Assembly (NCBI RefSeq): GCF_048773025.1 | Contig: NC_133546.1 | Location: 92,521,104-92,585,103 of the forward strand | DNA length: 64,000 nucleotides | DNA from: Camelus bactrianus | Taxonomy: Eukaryota; Chordata; Mammalia; Artiodactyla; Camelidae | Direction: 5' to 3' | Shown: positions 26,019 to 39,481 of the stretch, one piece after another | Layout of the letters: each line of letters begins with the position of its first letter | Numbering within the stretch: position 1 is the first letter of the stretch | Position numbers and translations under genes: made by a program | The notes under the pieces: generated by a model | Database searches by the model: none | The model's input: only the letters and a program-made list of their open reading frames with translations | Told to the model about the DNA's origin: nothing

Positions 26019-29000
26019 ATATATATGGGTAGGTACTAGCTCCAACTCGGTTTTACATTGAAAACTGCAGGAAAATCAAACCGGCACTAGGAAACAGACT
26101 GAGAAACCAGAGTAAAAGTTTCTCCTGTATCCCGTTCCATTTGTGCTAGATGAACGAACGTCTCTCCTCATGCTCAGTTCTGAGAGATAAATGTGAGTGA
26201 AAGCCGTCCTTCAACTAGCTTGTTGGGAACACAAAGTTTTTTTCAGTTGCAAATTCCACTCCATACATATATATGGTGAGGTACTAGCTCCAACTCGGGT
26301 TTCCAGTGAAAACTGCTGGAACTTCAAACCGCCACTAGGAAACAGACTCAGAAACCAGAGTAAAATTTTCTCCAGCAACCCGTTCCCTTGGTGCTAGATG
26401 AACGAACGTCTCTCCACAAGCTTATTTCTGAGAGATAATTGTGTGTGAATGCCGTCCTTCACGTAGCTTGTTGGGAACACAAAGTTTCTTTTCAGTTGCA
26501 AACCCACTCCATACATATATATAAGTAGGTACAAGCACCAACTCGGTTTTCCAATGAAACCTGCAGGAACTTCAAACCGGCACTAGGAAACAGACTGAGA
26601 AACCAGAGTAAAACTTTCCCCTGCAACCCGTTCCCTTGTTGCTAGATGAAAGAACGTCTCTCCACATGCTCAGTTCTGAGAGATAAGTGTGTGTGAAAGC
26701 CGTCCTTCACATAGCTTGTTGGGAACACAATGCTTATTTTGAGTTGCATACACCATTCCATGAATATATAGGGTGAGGTATTAGATCCAACTCGGTTTTA
26801 CAGTGAAAAATTCAGAAAATTCAAACCGGCACAAGAAAACAGACTGAGAAACCAGAGTAAAAGTTTCTCCTGCAAACCATTCCCTTGGTTCTAGATGAAA
26901 GAACGTCTCTCCACATGCTCAGTTCTGAGAGATAAGTGTGTGTGAAAGCCGTCCTTCACATAGCTTGTTGGGAACACAATGCTTATTTTGAGTTGCATAC
27001 ACCATTCCATGAATATATAGGGTGAGGTATTAGATCCAACTCGGTTTTACAGTGAAAAATTCAGAAAATTCAAACCGGCACAAGAAAACAGACTGAGAAA
27101 CCAGAGTAAAACTTTCCCCTGCAACCCGTTCCCTTGTTGCTAGATGAAAGAACGTCTCTCCACATGCTCAGTTCTGAGAGATAAGTGTGTGTGAAAGCCG
27201 TCCTTCACATAGCTTGTTGGGAACACAATGCTTATTTTGAGTTGCATACACCATTCCATGAATATATAGGGTGAGGTATTAGATCCAACTCGGTTTTACA
27301 GTGAAAAATTCAGAAAATTCAAACCGGCACAAGAAAACAGACTGAGAAACCAGAGTAAAAGTTTCTCCTGCAAACCATTCCCTTGGTTCTAGATGAACGA
27401 ACGTCTCTCCACATGCTCAGTTCTGATAGATAAGTGTGTGTGAAAGCCGTCCTTCACCTAGCTTTTTGGGAACACAAAATTTCTTTTCAGTTGCAAACTC
27501 CACTCCATACATATATATGGGGAGGTACTAGCTCCAACTCGGTTTTACAGTGAAAACTGCAGGAACATCATACCGGCACTAGGAAACAGACTGAGAAACC
27601 AGAGTAATAGTTTCTCCTGCAACCCGTTCCCTTTGTGCTAGATGAACGAACGTCTCTCCACATGCTCAGTTCTGAGAGATAAGTGTGTGTGAAAGCCATA
27701 CTTAACTTAGCTTGTTGGGAAAATAAAGTATCGTTTCAGTTGCAAACAACATTCCATAAATATATATGGGGAGGTACGAGCTCCAAATCGGTTTTACAGG
27801 GAAAACTGCAAGAAATTCAAAACGGCACTAGGAAACAGAATGAGAATCCAGAGTAAAATTTTCTCATGCAACCGGTTTCCTTTGTGCTAGATGAACGAAC
27901 GTCTCTCCACAAGCTGAGTTCTGAGATATAAGTGTTTGTGAAAGCCGTCCTTCACATAGCTTGTTGGGAACACAATGCTTATTTTCAGTTGAAATCTCCA
28001 CTTCATGCATATATATGGAGAGGTACTAGCTAAAACTCGGTTTTACAGTGAAAACTGCAGGAAATTCAAACTGGAACTAGGAAACACACTGAGAAACCAG
28101 AGTAAAAGTTTCTCTTGCAAAGAGTTCCCTTGGTGCTAGGTGAACGAATGTCTCTCCACATGCTCAGTTCTGAGAGATAAGTGTGTGTGAAAGCCGTCCT
28201 TCACCTTGCTTGTTGGGAACACAGTGCTTATTTTCAGTTGCAATCTCCACTCCATGCATATATAGGGGGAGGTACTAGCTCCAACTCGCTTTTATGGTGA
28301 AAACTGCAGGAATATCAAACCGCCTCTAGGAAAAAGACTGAGAAACCGGAGAAAAAGTTCCTCCTGCAACCCGTTCCCTTGGTGCTATGTGAAAGAACGT
28401 CTATCCTCATGCTCAGTTCTGAGAGATATGTGTGTGTGAAAGCCGTCCTTCAGCTAGCTTGTTGGGAACACAAAGTTTCTTTTCAGTTGCAATCTCCACT
28501 CCATACATATATATGGGTAGGTACTAGCTCCAACTCGGTTTTCCAGTGAAAACTGCAGGAAATTCATACCGGCATTAGGAAACAGACTGTGAAAACATAG
28601 TAAAAGTTTAACCTGTAACCCGTTCCCTTTGTGCTAGATCAACGAACGTCTCTCCACAAGCTTATTTGTGAGAGATAAGTGTGTGTGAAAGCCGTCCTTC
28701 ACCTTGCTTGTTGGGAACACAAAGTTTCTTTTCAGTTGCAAACTCCACTCCATACATATATAAGGGGAGGTATTAGATCCAACTCAATTTTACAGTGAAA
28801 AATGCAGGAACTTCAAACCGGCACTAGGAAACTGACTGAGAAACTAGAGTAAAAGTTACTCCTGCAACCCTTTCTCTTGGTGCTAGGTGAACGAACTTCT
28901 CTCCACATGCTCATTTCTGAGAGATAAGTGTGTGTGAAAGCCGTACTTCACCTATTATGATGGGAACACAAAGTTCCTTTTCAGTTGCAAACTCCACTCC

Positions 29001-32000
29001 ATAAATATATATGGGGAGGTACTAGCTCCAACTCGCTTTTATGGTGAAAACTGCAGGAATATCAAACCGGCACTAGGAAAAATACTGAGAACCCTGAGTA
29101 AAAGTTTCTCCTGCAACCCGTTCCCTTGGTGCTAGGTGAACGAACGTCTCTCCACATAATTAGTTCTGAGAGATAAGTGTGTGTGAAAGGCGTAATTCAC
29201 CTAGCTTGTTGGGATCACAAAGTTTCTTTTCAGTTGCAAAATTCACTCCATATATATATATGGTGAGATACTAGCTGCAACTCGGTTTTACTGTGAAAAC
29301 TGCAGTAATATCAAACCGGCACTAGGAAACAGACTGAGAAACCAGAGTAAAAGTTACTCCTGCAACCCTTTCTCTTGGTGCTAGGTGAACGAACTTCTCT
29401 CCACATGCTCATTTCTGAGAGATAAGTGTGTGTGAAAGCCGTCCTTCACCTATTATGATGGGAACACAAAGTTTCTATTCAGATGCAAACTCCACTCCAT
29501 ACATATATAGGGGGAGGTATTAGATCCAACTCGGTTTTACAGTGAAATCTGCAGGAACTTCAAACCGGCACTAGGAAACTGACTGAGAAACTAGAGTAAA
29601 ATTTCTCCTGCAACCCGTTCCCTTGGTGCTAGATGAACGAACGTCTCTTCACATGCTCAGTTCTGAGAGATAAATGTGTGTGAAGGCCGTCCTTCAACTA
29701 GCTTGTTGGGAACACAAAGTTTCTTTTCAGTTGCAAACTACACTCCATTGATATATAAGGGGAGGTACTAGCTCCAACTCGGTTTTACACTGAAATCTGC
29801 AGGAACTTCATACCGGCACTAGGAAAAAGACTGTGAAACCAGTGTAAAAGTTTCTCCTGCAACCCGTGCCCTTGGTGCTTGATGAACGAACGTCTCTCCA
29901 CAAGCTTAGTTCTGAGATATAAGTGTTTGTGAAAGCCGTGCTTCACATAGCTTGTTGGGAACACAATGCTTATTTTCAGTTGCAAACTCCACTTCATGCA
30001 TATATATGGAGAGGTACTAGCTAAAACTCGGTTTTACAGTGAAAACTGCAGGAAATTCAAACCGGAACTAGGAAACACACTGAGAAACCAGAGTAAAATT
30101 TCTCTTGCAAAGAGTTCCCTTGGTGCTAGGTGAACGAATGTCTCTCCACATGCTCAGTTCTGAGAGATAAGTGTGTGTGAAAGCCGTCCTTCACCTTGCT
30201 TGTTGGGAACACAAAGTTTCTTTTCAGTTGCAAATTCCACTCTATACATATATATGGGGAGGTACTAGATCCAACACGGTTTTACGGTGAAAACTGCAGG
30301 AACATCAAACCGGTACTAGGAAACAGACTGAGAAACCAGAGAAAGTTTCTCCTGCCACCCGTTCCCGTGGTGCTAGGTGAACGAACGTCTTTCCACGTAC
30401 TCAGTTCTGAGAGATAAGTGTGTGTGAAAGCCGTCCATCACCTAGCTTGTTGGGAACACAAAGTTTCTTTTCAGTTGCAAACTCCACTCCATATATATAT
30501 ATGGGTAGGTACTAGCTCCAACTCGGTTTTACATTGAAAACTGCAGGAAAATCAAACCGGCACTAGGAAACAGACTGAGAAACCAGAGTAAAAGTTTCTC
30601 CTGTATCCCGTTCCATTTGTGCTAGATGAACGAACGTCTCTCCTCATGCTCAGTTCTGAGAGATAAATGTGAGTGAAAGCCGTCCTTCAACTAGCTTGTT
30701 GGGAACACAAAGATTTTTCAGTTGCAAATTCCACTCCATACATATATATGGTGAGGTACTAGCTCCAACTCGGGTTTCCAGTGAAAACTGTTGGAACTTC
30801 AAACCGGCACTAGGAAACAGACTCAGAAACCAGAGTAAAATTTTCTCCAGCAACCCGTTCCCTTGGTGCTAGATGAACGAACGTCTCTCCACAAGCTTAT
30901 TTCTGAGAGATAATTGTGTGTGAATGCCGTCCTTCACGTAGCTTGTTGGGAACACAAAGTTTCTTTTCAGTAGCAAACCCACTCCATACATATATATAAG
31001 TAGGTACAAGCACCAACTCGGTTTTCCAATGAAAACTGCAGGAACTTCAAACCGGCACTAGGAAACAGACTGAGAAACCAGAGTAAAACTTTCCCCTGCA
31101 GCCCGTTCCCTTGTTGCTAGATGAAAGAACGTCTCTCCACATGTTCAGTTCTGAGAGATAAGTGTGTGTGAAAGCCGTCCTTCACATAGCTTGTTGGGAA
31201 CACAATGCTTATTTTGAGTTGCATACACCATTCCATGAATATATAGGGTGAGGTATTAGATCCAACTCGGTTTTACAGTGAAAAATTCAGAAAATTCAAA
31301 CCGGCACTAGAAAACAGACTGAGAAACCAGAGTAAAAGTTTCTCCTGCAAACCGTTCCCTTGGTTCTAGATGAACGAACGTCTCTCCATATGCTCAGTTC
31401 TGATAGATAAGTGTGTGTGAAAGCCGTCCTTAACCTAGCTTTTTGGGAACACAAAATTTCTTTTCAGTTGCAAACTCCACTCCATACATATATATGGGTA
31501 GGTACTAGCTCCAACTCGGTTTTACAGTGAAAACTGCAGGAACATCAAACCGGCACTAGGAAACAGACTGAGAAACCAGAGTAATAGTTTCTCCTGCAAC
31601 CCGTTCCCTTTGTGCTAGATGAACGAACGTCTCTCCACATGCTCAGTTCTGAGAGATAAGTGTGTGTGAAAGCCATACTTAACTTAGCTTGTTGGGAAAA
31701 TAAAGTATCGTTTCAGTTGCAAACAACATTCCATAAATATATATGGGGAGTTACGAGCTCCAAATCGGTTTTACAGGGAAAACTGCAAGAAATTCAAAAT
31801 GGCACTAGGAAACAGACTGAGAATCCAGAGTAAAAGTTTCTCATGCAACCCCTTCCCTTGTTTCTAGATGAACGAAAGTCTCTCCACATGCTCAGTTCTG
31901 AGAGATAAGTGTGTCTGAAAGCCGTCCTTCACCTAGCTTGTTGGGAACACAATGCTTATTTTCAGTTGCAAACTCCACTCCATGCATATATAGGGGGAGG

Positions 32001-32174
32001 TAGTAGATCAAACTCGGTTTTACATTGAAAACTGCAGGAATTTCAAACCGGCACTAGGAAACAGACAGAGAAACCAGAGTAAAAGTTTCTCCTGCACCCG
32101 TTACCTTGGTGCTAGGTGAATGAACGTCTCTCCACATGCTCAGTTCTGAGAGATAAGTGTGTGTGAAAGCCGTC
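26019..32174 (+). repeat. 7954-bp-shift duplication, copy 2
   Basis: Second copy of 18065-24220. It has one copy of the N to S run where unit 7 has two, so the 1739-bp duplication either came later in copy 1 or was lost from copy 2. Past 32174 the sequence follows the normal T monomer (CTCCAATCAATATATATA). Confidence 0.85.
28841..29338 (+). repeat. HOR unit 8, two monomers (A/X, Y)
   Basis: Copy of 20887-21384 at the 7954-bp shift, 498 bp. Confidence 0.78.
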
Positions 32175-32318
32175 CTTCACCTAGCTTGTTGGGAACACAA
32201 AGTTTCTTTTCAGTTGCAAACTCCAATCAATATATATATATGGGGAAGTACTAGCTCCAACTCGGTTTTACAGTGAAAACTGCAGGAACTTCAAACCGGC
32301 ACTAGGAAACAGACTGAG

Positions 32319-32566
32319 AAACCAGAGTAAAAGTTTCTCCTGCAACCCGTTCCCTTGGTGCTAGATGAACGAACGTCTCTCCACAAGCTTATTTCTGAGA
32401 GATAATTGTGTGTGAATGCCGTCCTTCACGTAGCTTGTTGGGAACACAAAGTTTCTTTTCAGTAGCAAACCCACTCCATACATATATATAAGTAGGTACA
32501 AGCACCAACTCGGTTTTCCAATGAAAACTGCAGGAACTTCAAACCGGCACTAGGAAACAGACTGAG
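32319..32566 (+). repeat. U/O hybrid monomer
   Basis: Begins like a U monomer (CTCCTGCAACCCGTTCCC) and continues as type O (ACAAGCTTATTTCTG, GTGTGTGAATGCC, TATAAGTAGGTACAAG). It re-enters the O-P-Q run. The left part is close to the consensus, so its type is less certain than the right part. Confidence 0.65.
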
Positions 32567-32815
32567 AAACCAGAGTAAAACTTTCCCCTGCAGCCCGTTC
32601 CCTTGTTGCTAGATGAAAGAACGTCTCTCCACATGTTCAGTTCTGAGAGATATGTGTGTGTGAAAGCCGTCCTTCACATAGCTTGTTGGGAACACAATGC
32701 TTATTTTGAGTTGCATACACCATTCCATGAATATATAGGGTGAGGTATTAGATCCAACTCGGTTTTACAGTGAAAAATTCAGAAAATTCAAACCGGCACT
32801 AGAAAACAGACTGAG

Positions 32816-33064
32816 AAACCAGAGTAAAAGTTTCTCCTGCAAACCGTTCCCTTGGTTCTAGATGAACGAACGTCTCTCCATATGCTCAGTTCTGAGAGAT
32901 AAGTGTGTGTGAAAGCCATACTTAACTTAGCTTGTTGGGAAAATAAAGTATCGTTTCAGTTGCAAACAACATTCCATAAATATATATGGGGAGGTACGAG
33001 CTCCAAATCGGTTTTACAGGGAAAACTGCAAGAAATTCAAAACGGCACTAGGAAACAGAATGAG
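32816..33064 (+). repeat. Q/R hybrid monomer
   Basis: Begins as type Q (CAAACCGTTCCCTTGG, CTCCATATGCTCAG) and becomes type R (GAAAGCCATACTTAAC, GGGAAAATAAAGTATCG, TACGAGCTCCAAATCGG). It is followed by the S/C fusion. Confidence 0.75.
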
Positions 33065-35798
33065 AATCCAGAGTAAAATTTTCTCATGCAACCCGTTTCT
33101 TTTGTGCTAGATGAACGAACGTCTCTCCACAAGCTGAGTTCTGAGATATAAGTGTTTGTGAAAGCCGTCCTTCACATAGCTTGTTGGGAACACAATGCTT
33201 ATTTTCAGTTGAAATCTCCACTTCATGCATATATATGGAGAGGTACTAGCTAAAACTCGGTTTTACAGTGAAAACTGCAGGAAATTCAAACTGGAACTAG
33301 GAAACACACTGAGAAACCAGAGTAAAAGTTTCTCTTGCAAAGAGTTCCCTTGGTGCTAGGTGAACGAATGTCTCTCCACATGCTCAGTTCTGAGAGATAA
33401 GTGTGTGTGAAAGCCATCCTTCACCTTGCTTGTTGGGAACACAGTGCTTATTTTCAGTTGCAATCTCCAATCCATGCATATATAGGGGGAGGTACTAGCT
33501 CCAACTCGCTTTTATGGTGAAAACTGCAGGAATATCAAACCGCCTCTAGGAAAAAGACTGAGAAACCGGAGAAAAAGTTCCTCCTGCAACCCGTTCCCTT
33601 GGTGCTATGTGAAAGAACGTCTATCCTCATGCTCAGTTCTGAGAGATTTTTGTGTGTGAAAGCCGTCCTTCAGCTAGCTTTTGGGAACACAAAGTTTCTT
33701 TTCAGTTGCAATCTCCACTCCATACATATATATGGGTAGGTACTAGCTCCAACTCGGTTTTCCAGTGAAAACTGCAGGAAATTCATACCGGCATTAGGAA
33801 ACAGACTGTGAAACCATAGTAAAAGTTTAACTTGTAACCCGTTCCCTTTGTGCTAGATCAACGAACGTCTCTCCACAAGCTTATTTGTGAGAGATAAGTG
33901 TGTGTGAAAGCCGTCCTTCACCTTGCTTGTTGGGAACACAAAGTTTCTTTTCAGTTGCAAACTCCACTCCATACATATATAAGGGGAGGTATTAGATCCA
34001 ACTCAATTTTACAGTGAAAACTGCAGGAACTTCAAACCGGCACTAGGAAACTGACTGAGAAACTAGAGTAAAATTTCTCCTGCAACACGTTCCCTTGGTG
34101 CTAGATGAACGAACGTCTCTCCACAAGCTTAGTTCTGAGAGGTAATTGTGTGTGAAAGCCGTCCTTCACCTAGCTTGTTGGGAACACAAAGTTCCTTTTC
34201 AGTTGCAAACTCCACTCCATAAATATATATGGGGAGGTACTAGCTCCAACTCGCTTTTATGGTGAAAACTGCAGGAATATCAAACCGGCACTAGGAAAAA
34301 GACTGAGAACCCTGAGTAAAAGTTTCTCCTGCAACCCGTTCCCTTGGTGCTAGGTGAACGAACGTCTCTCCACATAATTAGTTCTGAGAGATAAGTGTGT
34401 GTGAAAGGCGTAATTCACCTAGCTTGTTGGGATCACAAAGTTTCTTTTCAGTTGCAAAATTCACTCCATATATATATATGGTGAGATACTAGCTGCAACT
34501 CGGTTTTACTGTGAAAACTGCAGTAATATCAAACCGGCACTAGGAAACAGACTGAGAAACCAGAGTAAAAGTTACTCCTGCAACCCTTTCTCTTGGTGCT
34601 AGGTGAACGAACTTCTCTCCACATGCTCATTTCTGAGAGATAAGTGTGTGTGAAAGCCGTCCTTCACCTATTATGATGGGAACACAAAGTTTCTATTCAG
34701 ATGCAAACTCCACTCCATACATATATAGGGGGAGGTATTAGATCCAACTCGGTTTTACAGTGAAATCTGCAGGAACTTCAAACCGGCACTAGGAAACTGA
34801 CTGAGAAACTAGAGTAAAATTTCTCCTGCAACCCGTTCCCTTGGTGCTAGATGAACGAACGTCTCTCCACATGCTCAGTTCTGAGAGATAAATGTGTGTG
34901 AAGGCCGTCCTTCAACTAGCTTGTTGGGAACACAAAGTTTCTTTTCAGTTGCAAACTACACTCCATTGATATATAAGGGGAGGTACTAGCTCCAACTCGG
35001 TTTTACACTGAAATCTGCAGGAACTTCATACCGGCACTAGGAAAAAGACTGTGAAACCAGTGTAAAAGTTTCTCCTGCAACCCGTTCCCTTGGTGCTAGA
35101 TGAACGAACGTCTCTCCACAAGCTTAGTTCTGAGATATAAGTGTTTGTGAAAGCCGTGCTTCACATAGCTTGTTGGGAACACAATGCTTATTTTCAGTTG
35201 CAAACTCCACTTCATGCATATATATGGAGAGGTACTAGCTAAAACTCGGTTTTACAGTGAAAACTGCAGGAAATTCAAACCGGAACTAGGAAATACACTG
35301 AGAAACCAGAGTAAAATTTCTCTTGCAAAGAGTTCCCTTGGTGCTAGGTGAACGAATGTCTCTCCACATGCTCAGTTCTGAGAGATAAGTGTGTGTGAAA
35401 GCCGTCCTTCACCTTGCTTGTTGGGAACACAAAGTTTCTTTTCAGTTGCAAATTCCACTCTATACATATATATGGGGAGGTACTAGATCCAACACGGTTT
35501 TACGGTGAAAACTGCAGGAACATCAAACCGGTACTAGGAAACAGACTGAGAAACCAGAGAAAAGTTTCTCCTGCCACCCGTTCCCGTGGTGCTAGGTGAA
35601 CGAACGTCTTTCCACGTACTCAGTTCTGAGAGATAAGTGTGTGTGAAAGCCGTCCATCACCTAGCTTGTTTGGAACACAAAGTTTCTTTTCAGTTGCAAA
35701 CCCCACACCATACATATATATGGGGAGGTACTAGCTCCAACTCGGTTTTACAGTGAAAACTGCAGGAAATTCAAACCGCCACTAGGAAACAGACTGAG

Positions 35799-36047
35799 AA
35801 ACCGGAGTAAAAGTTCCTCCTGCAACCCTTTCCCTTGGTGTTAGTTGAACGAACGTCTTTCCACATGCTCAGTTCTGAGATATAATTGTGTGTGAAAGCC
35901 GTCCTTCACCTAGGTTGTTGGGAACACAAAGTTTCTTTTCAGTTGCAAACCCCACACCATACATATATATGGGGAGGTACTAGCTCCAACTCGGTTTTAC
36001 AGTGAAAACTGCAGGAAATTCAAACCGCCACTAGGAAACAGACTGAG
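35799..36047 (+). repeat. L/M/E triple hybrid monomer
   Basis: Starts as type L (AAACCGGAGTAAAAG, GGTGTTAGTTG), passes through type M (GAGATATAA, CACCTAGGTTG) and ends as type E (ACCCCACACCATACAT, AAACCGCCACTAGG). Two switches in one 249-bp monomer suggest either two exchanges or a short gene-conversion tract. Confidence 0.72.
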
Positions 36048-36499
36048 AAACCGGAGTAAAAGTTCCTCCTGCAACCCTTTCCCTTGGTGTTAGTTGAACG
36101 AACGTCTCTACACATGCTCAGTTCTGAGGGATAAGTGTGTGTGAAAGCCGTCCTTCAGCTAGCTTGTTGGGAACACAATGATACTTTTCAGTTGCAAACT
36201 ACACTCCATTCATATATATGGGTAGGTACAACCTCCAACTCGGTTTTCCAGTGAAAACTGCAGGAAATTCAAACCGGCATTAGGAAACAGACTGTGAAAC
36301 CAGAGTAAAAATTTCTCCTGTAAACCGTTCCTTTTGTGCTAGTTGAACGAACGTCTCTCCACAAGCTTAGTTCTGAGATATAAATGTGTGTGAAAGCCGT
36401 CCTTCACCTAGGTTGTTGGGAACACAAAGTTTCTTTTCAGTTGCAAACTCCACTCCATATATATATATGGGTAGGTACTAGTTCCAACTCGGTTTTACA

Positions 36500-37990
36500 T
36501 TGAAAACTGCAGGAAAATCAAACCGGCACTAGGAAACAGACTGAGAAACCAGAGTAAAAGTTTCTCCTGTATCCCGTTCTATTTGTGCTAGATGAACGAA
36601 CGTCTCTCCTCATGCTCAGTTCTGAGAGATAAATGTGAGTGAAAGCCGTCCTTCAACTAGCTTGTTGGGAACACAAAGTTTTTTCAGTTGCAAATTCCAC
36701 TCCATACATATATATGGTGAGGTACTAGCTCCAACTCGGGTTTCCAGTGAAAACTGTTGGAACTTCAAACCGGCACTAGGAAACAGACTCAGAAACCAGA
36801 GTAAAATTTTTTCCAGCAACCCGTTCCCTTGGTGCTAGATGAACGAACGTCTCTCCACAAGCTTATTTCTGAGAGATAATTGTGTGTGAATGCCGTCCTT
36901 CACGTAGCTTGTTGGGAACACAAAGTTTCTTTTCAGTAGCAAACCCACTCCATACATATATATAAGTAGGTACAAGCACCAACTCGTTTTTCCAATGAAA
37001 ACTGCAGGAACTTGAAACCGGCACTAGGAAACAGACTGAGAAACCAGAGTAAAACTTTCCCCTGCAGCCCGTTCCCTTGTTGCTAGATGAAAGAACGTCT
37101 CTCCACATGTTCAGTTCTGAGAGATAAGTGTGTGTGAAAGCCGTCCTTCACATAGCTTGTTGGGAACACAATGCTTATTTTGAGTTGCATACACCATTCC
37201 ATGAATATATAGGGTGAGGTATTAGATCCAACTCGGTTTTACAGTGAAAAATTCAGAAAATTCAAACCGGCACTAGAAAATAGACTGAGAAACCAGAGTA
37301 AAAGTTTCTCCTGCAAACCGTTCCCTTGGTTCTAGATGAACGAACGTCTCTCCATATGCTCAGTTCTGATAGATAAGTGTGTGTGAAAGCCGTCCTTAAC
37401 CTAGCTTTTTGGGAACACAAAATTTCTTTTCAGTTGCAAACTCCACTCCATACATATATATGGGTAGGTACTAGCTCCAACTCGGTTTTACAGTGAAAAC
37501 TGCAGGAACATCAAACCGGCACTAGGAAACAGACTGAGAAACCAGAGTAATAGTTTCTCCTGCAACCCGTTCCCTTTGTGCTAGATGAACGAACGTCTCT
37601 CCACATGCTCAGTTCTGAGAGATAAGTGTGTGTGAAAGCCATACTTAACTTAGCTTGTTGGGAAAATAAAGTATCGTTTCAGTTGCAAACAACATTCCAT
37701 AAATATATATGGGGAGGTACGAGCTCCAAATCGGTTTTACAGGGAAAACTGCAAGAAATTCAAAACGGCACTAGGAAACAGACTGAGAATCCAGAGTAAA
37801 AGTTTCTCATGCAACCCCTTCCCTTGTTGCTAGATGAACGAAAGTCTCTCCACATGCTCAGTTCTGAGAGATAAGTGTGTCTGAAAGCCGTCCTTCACCT
37901 AGCTTGTTGGGAACACAATGCTTATTTTCAGTTGCAAACTCCACTCCATGCATATATAGGGGGAGGTAGTAGATCAAACTCGGTTTTACA
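36500..37990 (+). repeat. 1491-bp tandem duplication, copy 1
   Basis: Six monomers, from the end of M through N O P Q R and S, ending in an S/M fusion (37788-38036). It repeats at a shift of 1491 bp. Differences noticed: TATGGGTAGG versus TATGGGGAGG (near 37460 and 38951) and CTTGAAACCGG versus CTTCAAACCGG. Confidence 0.85.
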
Positions 37991-38036
37991 TTGAAAACTG
38001 CAGGAAAATCAAACCGGCACTAGGAAACAGACTGAG
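37788..38036 (+). repeat. S/M hybrid monomer
   Basis: Type S (AATCCAGAG, GTGTGTCTGAAAGCC, GTAGTAGATCAAACTCGG) until the shared ACATTGAAAACTGCAGGAA stretch, then the type M end (AAATCAAACCGG). The shared stretch contains the exchange point. Confidence 0.78.
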
Positions 38037-39481
38037 AAACCAGAGTAAAAGTTTCTCCTGTATCCCGTTCCATTTGTGCTAGATGAACGAACGTCTCTCC
38101 TCATGCTCAGTTCTGAGAGATAAATGTGAGTGAAAGCCGTCCTTCAACTAGCTTGTTGGGAACACAAAGTTTTTTCAGTTGCAAATTCCACTCCATACAT
38201 ATATATGGTGAGGTACTAGCTCCAACTCGGGTTTCCAGTGAAAACTGTTGGAACTTCAAACCGGCACTAGGAAACAGACTCAGAAACCAGAGTAAAATTT
38301 TTTCCAGCAACCCGTTCCCTTGGTGCTAGATGAACGAACGTCTCTCCACAAGCTTATTTCTGAGAGATAATTGTGTGTGAATGCCGTCCTTCACGTAGCT
38401 TGTTGGGAACACAAAGTTTCTTTTCAGTAGCAAACCCACTCCATACATATATATAAGTAGGTACAAGCACCAACTCGGTTTTCCAATGAAAACTGCAGGA
38501 ACTTCAAACCGGCACTAGGAAACAGACTGAGAAACCAGAGTAAAACTTTCCCCTGCAGCCCGTTCCCTTGTTGCTAGATGAAAGAACGTCTCTCCACATG
38601 TTCAGTTCTGAGAGATAAGTGTGTGTGAAAGCCGTCCTTCACATAGCTTGTTGGGAACACAATGCTTATTTTGAGTTGCATACACCATTCCATGAATATA
38701 TAGGGTGAGGTATTAGATCCAACTCGGTTTTACAGTGAAAAATTCAGAAAATTCAAACCGGCACTAGAAAATAGACTGAGAAACCAGAGTAAAAGTTTCT
38801 CCTGCAAACCGTTCCCTTGGTTCTAGATGAACGAACGTCTCTCCATATGCTCAGTTCTGATAGATAAGTGTGTGTGAAAGCCGTCCTTAACCTAGCTTTT
38901 TGGGAACACAAAATTTCTTTTCAGTTGCAAACTCCACTCCATACATATATATGGGGAGGTACTAGCTCCAACTCGGTTTTACAGTGAAAACTGCAGGAAC
39001 ATCAAACCGGCACTAGGAAACAGACTGAGAAACCAGAGTAATAGTTTCTCCTGCAACCCGTTCCCTTTGTGCTAGATGAACGAACGTCTCTCCACATGCT
39101 CAGTTCTGAGAGATAAGTGTGTGTGAAAGCCATACTTAACTTAGCTTGTTGGGAAAATAAAGTATCGTTTCAGTTGCAAACAACATTCCATAAATATATA
39201 TGGGGAGGTACGAGCTCCAAATCGGTTTTACAGGGAAAACTGCAAGAAATTCAAAACGGCACTAGGAAACAGACTGAGAATCCAGAGTAAAAGTTTCTCA
39301 TGCAACCCCTTCCCTTGTTGCTAGATGAACGAAAGTCTCTCCACATGCTCAGTTCTGAGAGATAAGTGTGTCTGAAAGCCGTCCTTCACCTAGCTTGTTG
39401 GGAACACAATGCTTATTTTCAGTTGCAAACTCCACTCCATGCATATATAGGGGGAGGTAGTAGATCAAACTCGGTTTTACA
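37991..39481 (+). repeat. 1491-bp tandem duplication, copy 2
   Basis: Second copy of 36500-37990. It ends in a complete S monomer (GGAATTTCAAACCGG) followed by normal T at 39531, giving the uninterrupted order. Confidence 0.85.

Larger units (their letters stand above)
21385..28840 (+). repeat. HOR unit 7, expanded (30 monomers)
   Basis: Order: A B C D E/M, N O P Q R S T/M, N O P Q R S T/M, N O P Q/P P Q R S/C D/U V W, 7456 bp in all. The N to S block occurs twice, and N to R begins a third time. The expansion comes from the 1739-bp tandem duplication plus the start of the 7954-bp copy. Confidence 0.8.
29339..34556 (+). repeat. HOR unit 9 (21 monomers)
   Basis: Order: A B C D E/M N O P Q R S T U/O P Q/R S/C D/U V W X Y, 5218 bp in all. 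The first twelve belong to the 7954-bp copy. The O-P pair is repeated after a U/O fusion. Confidence 0.8.
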
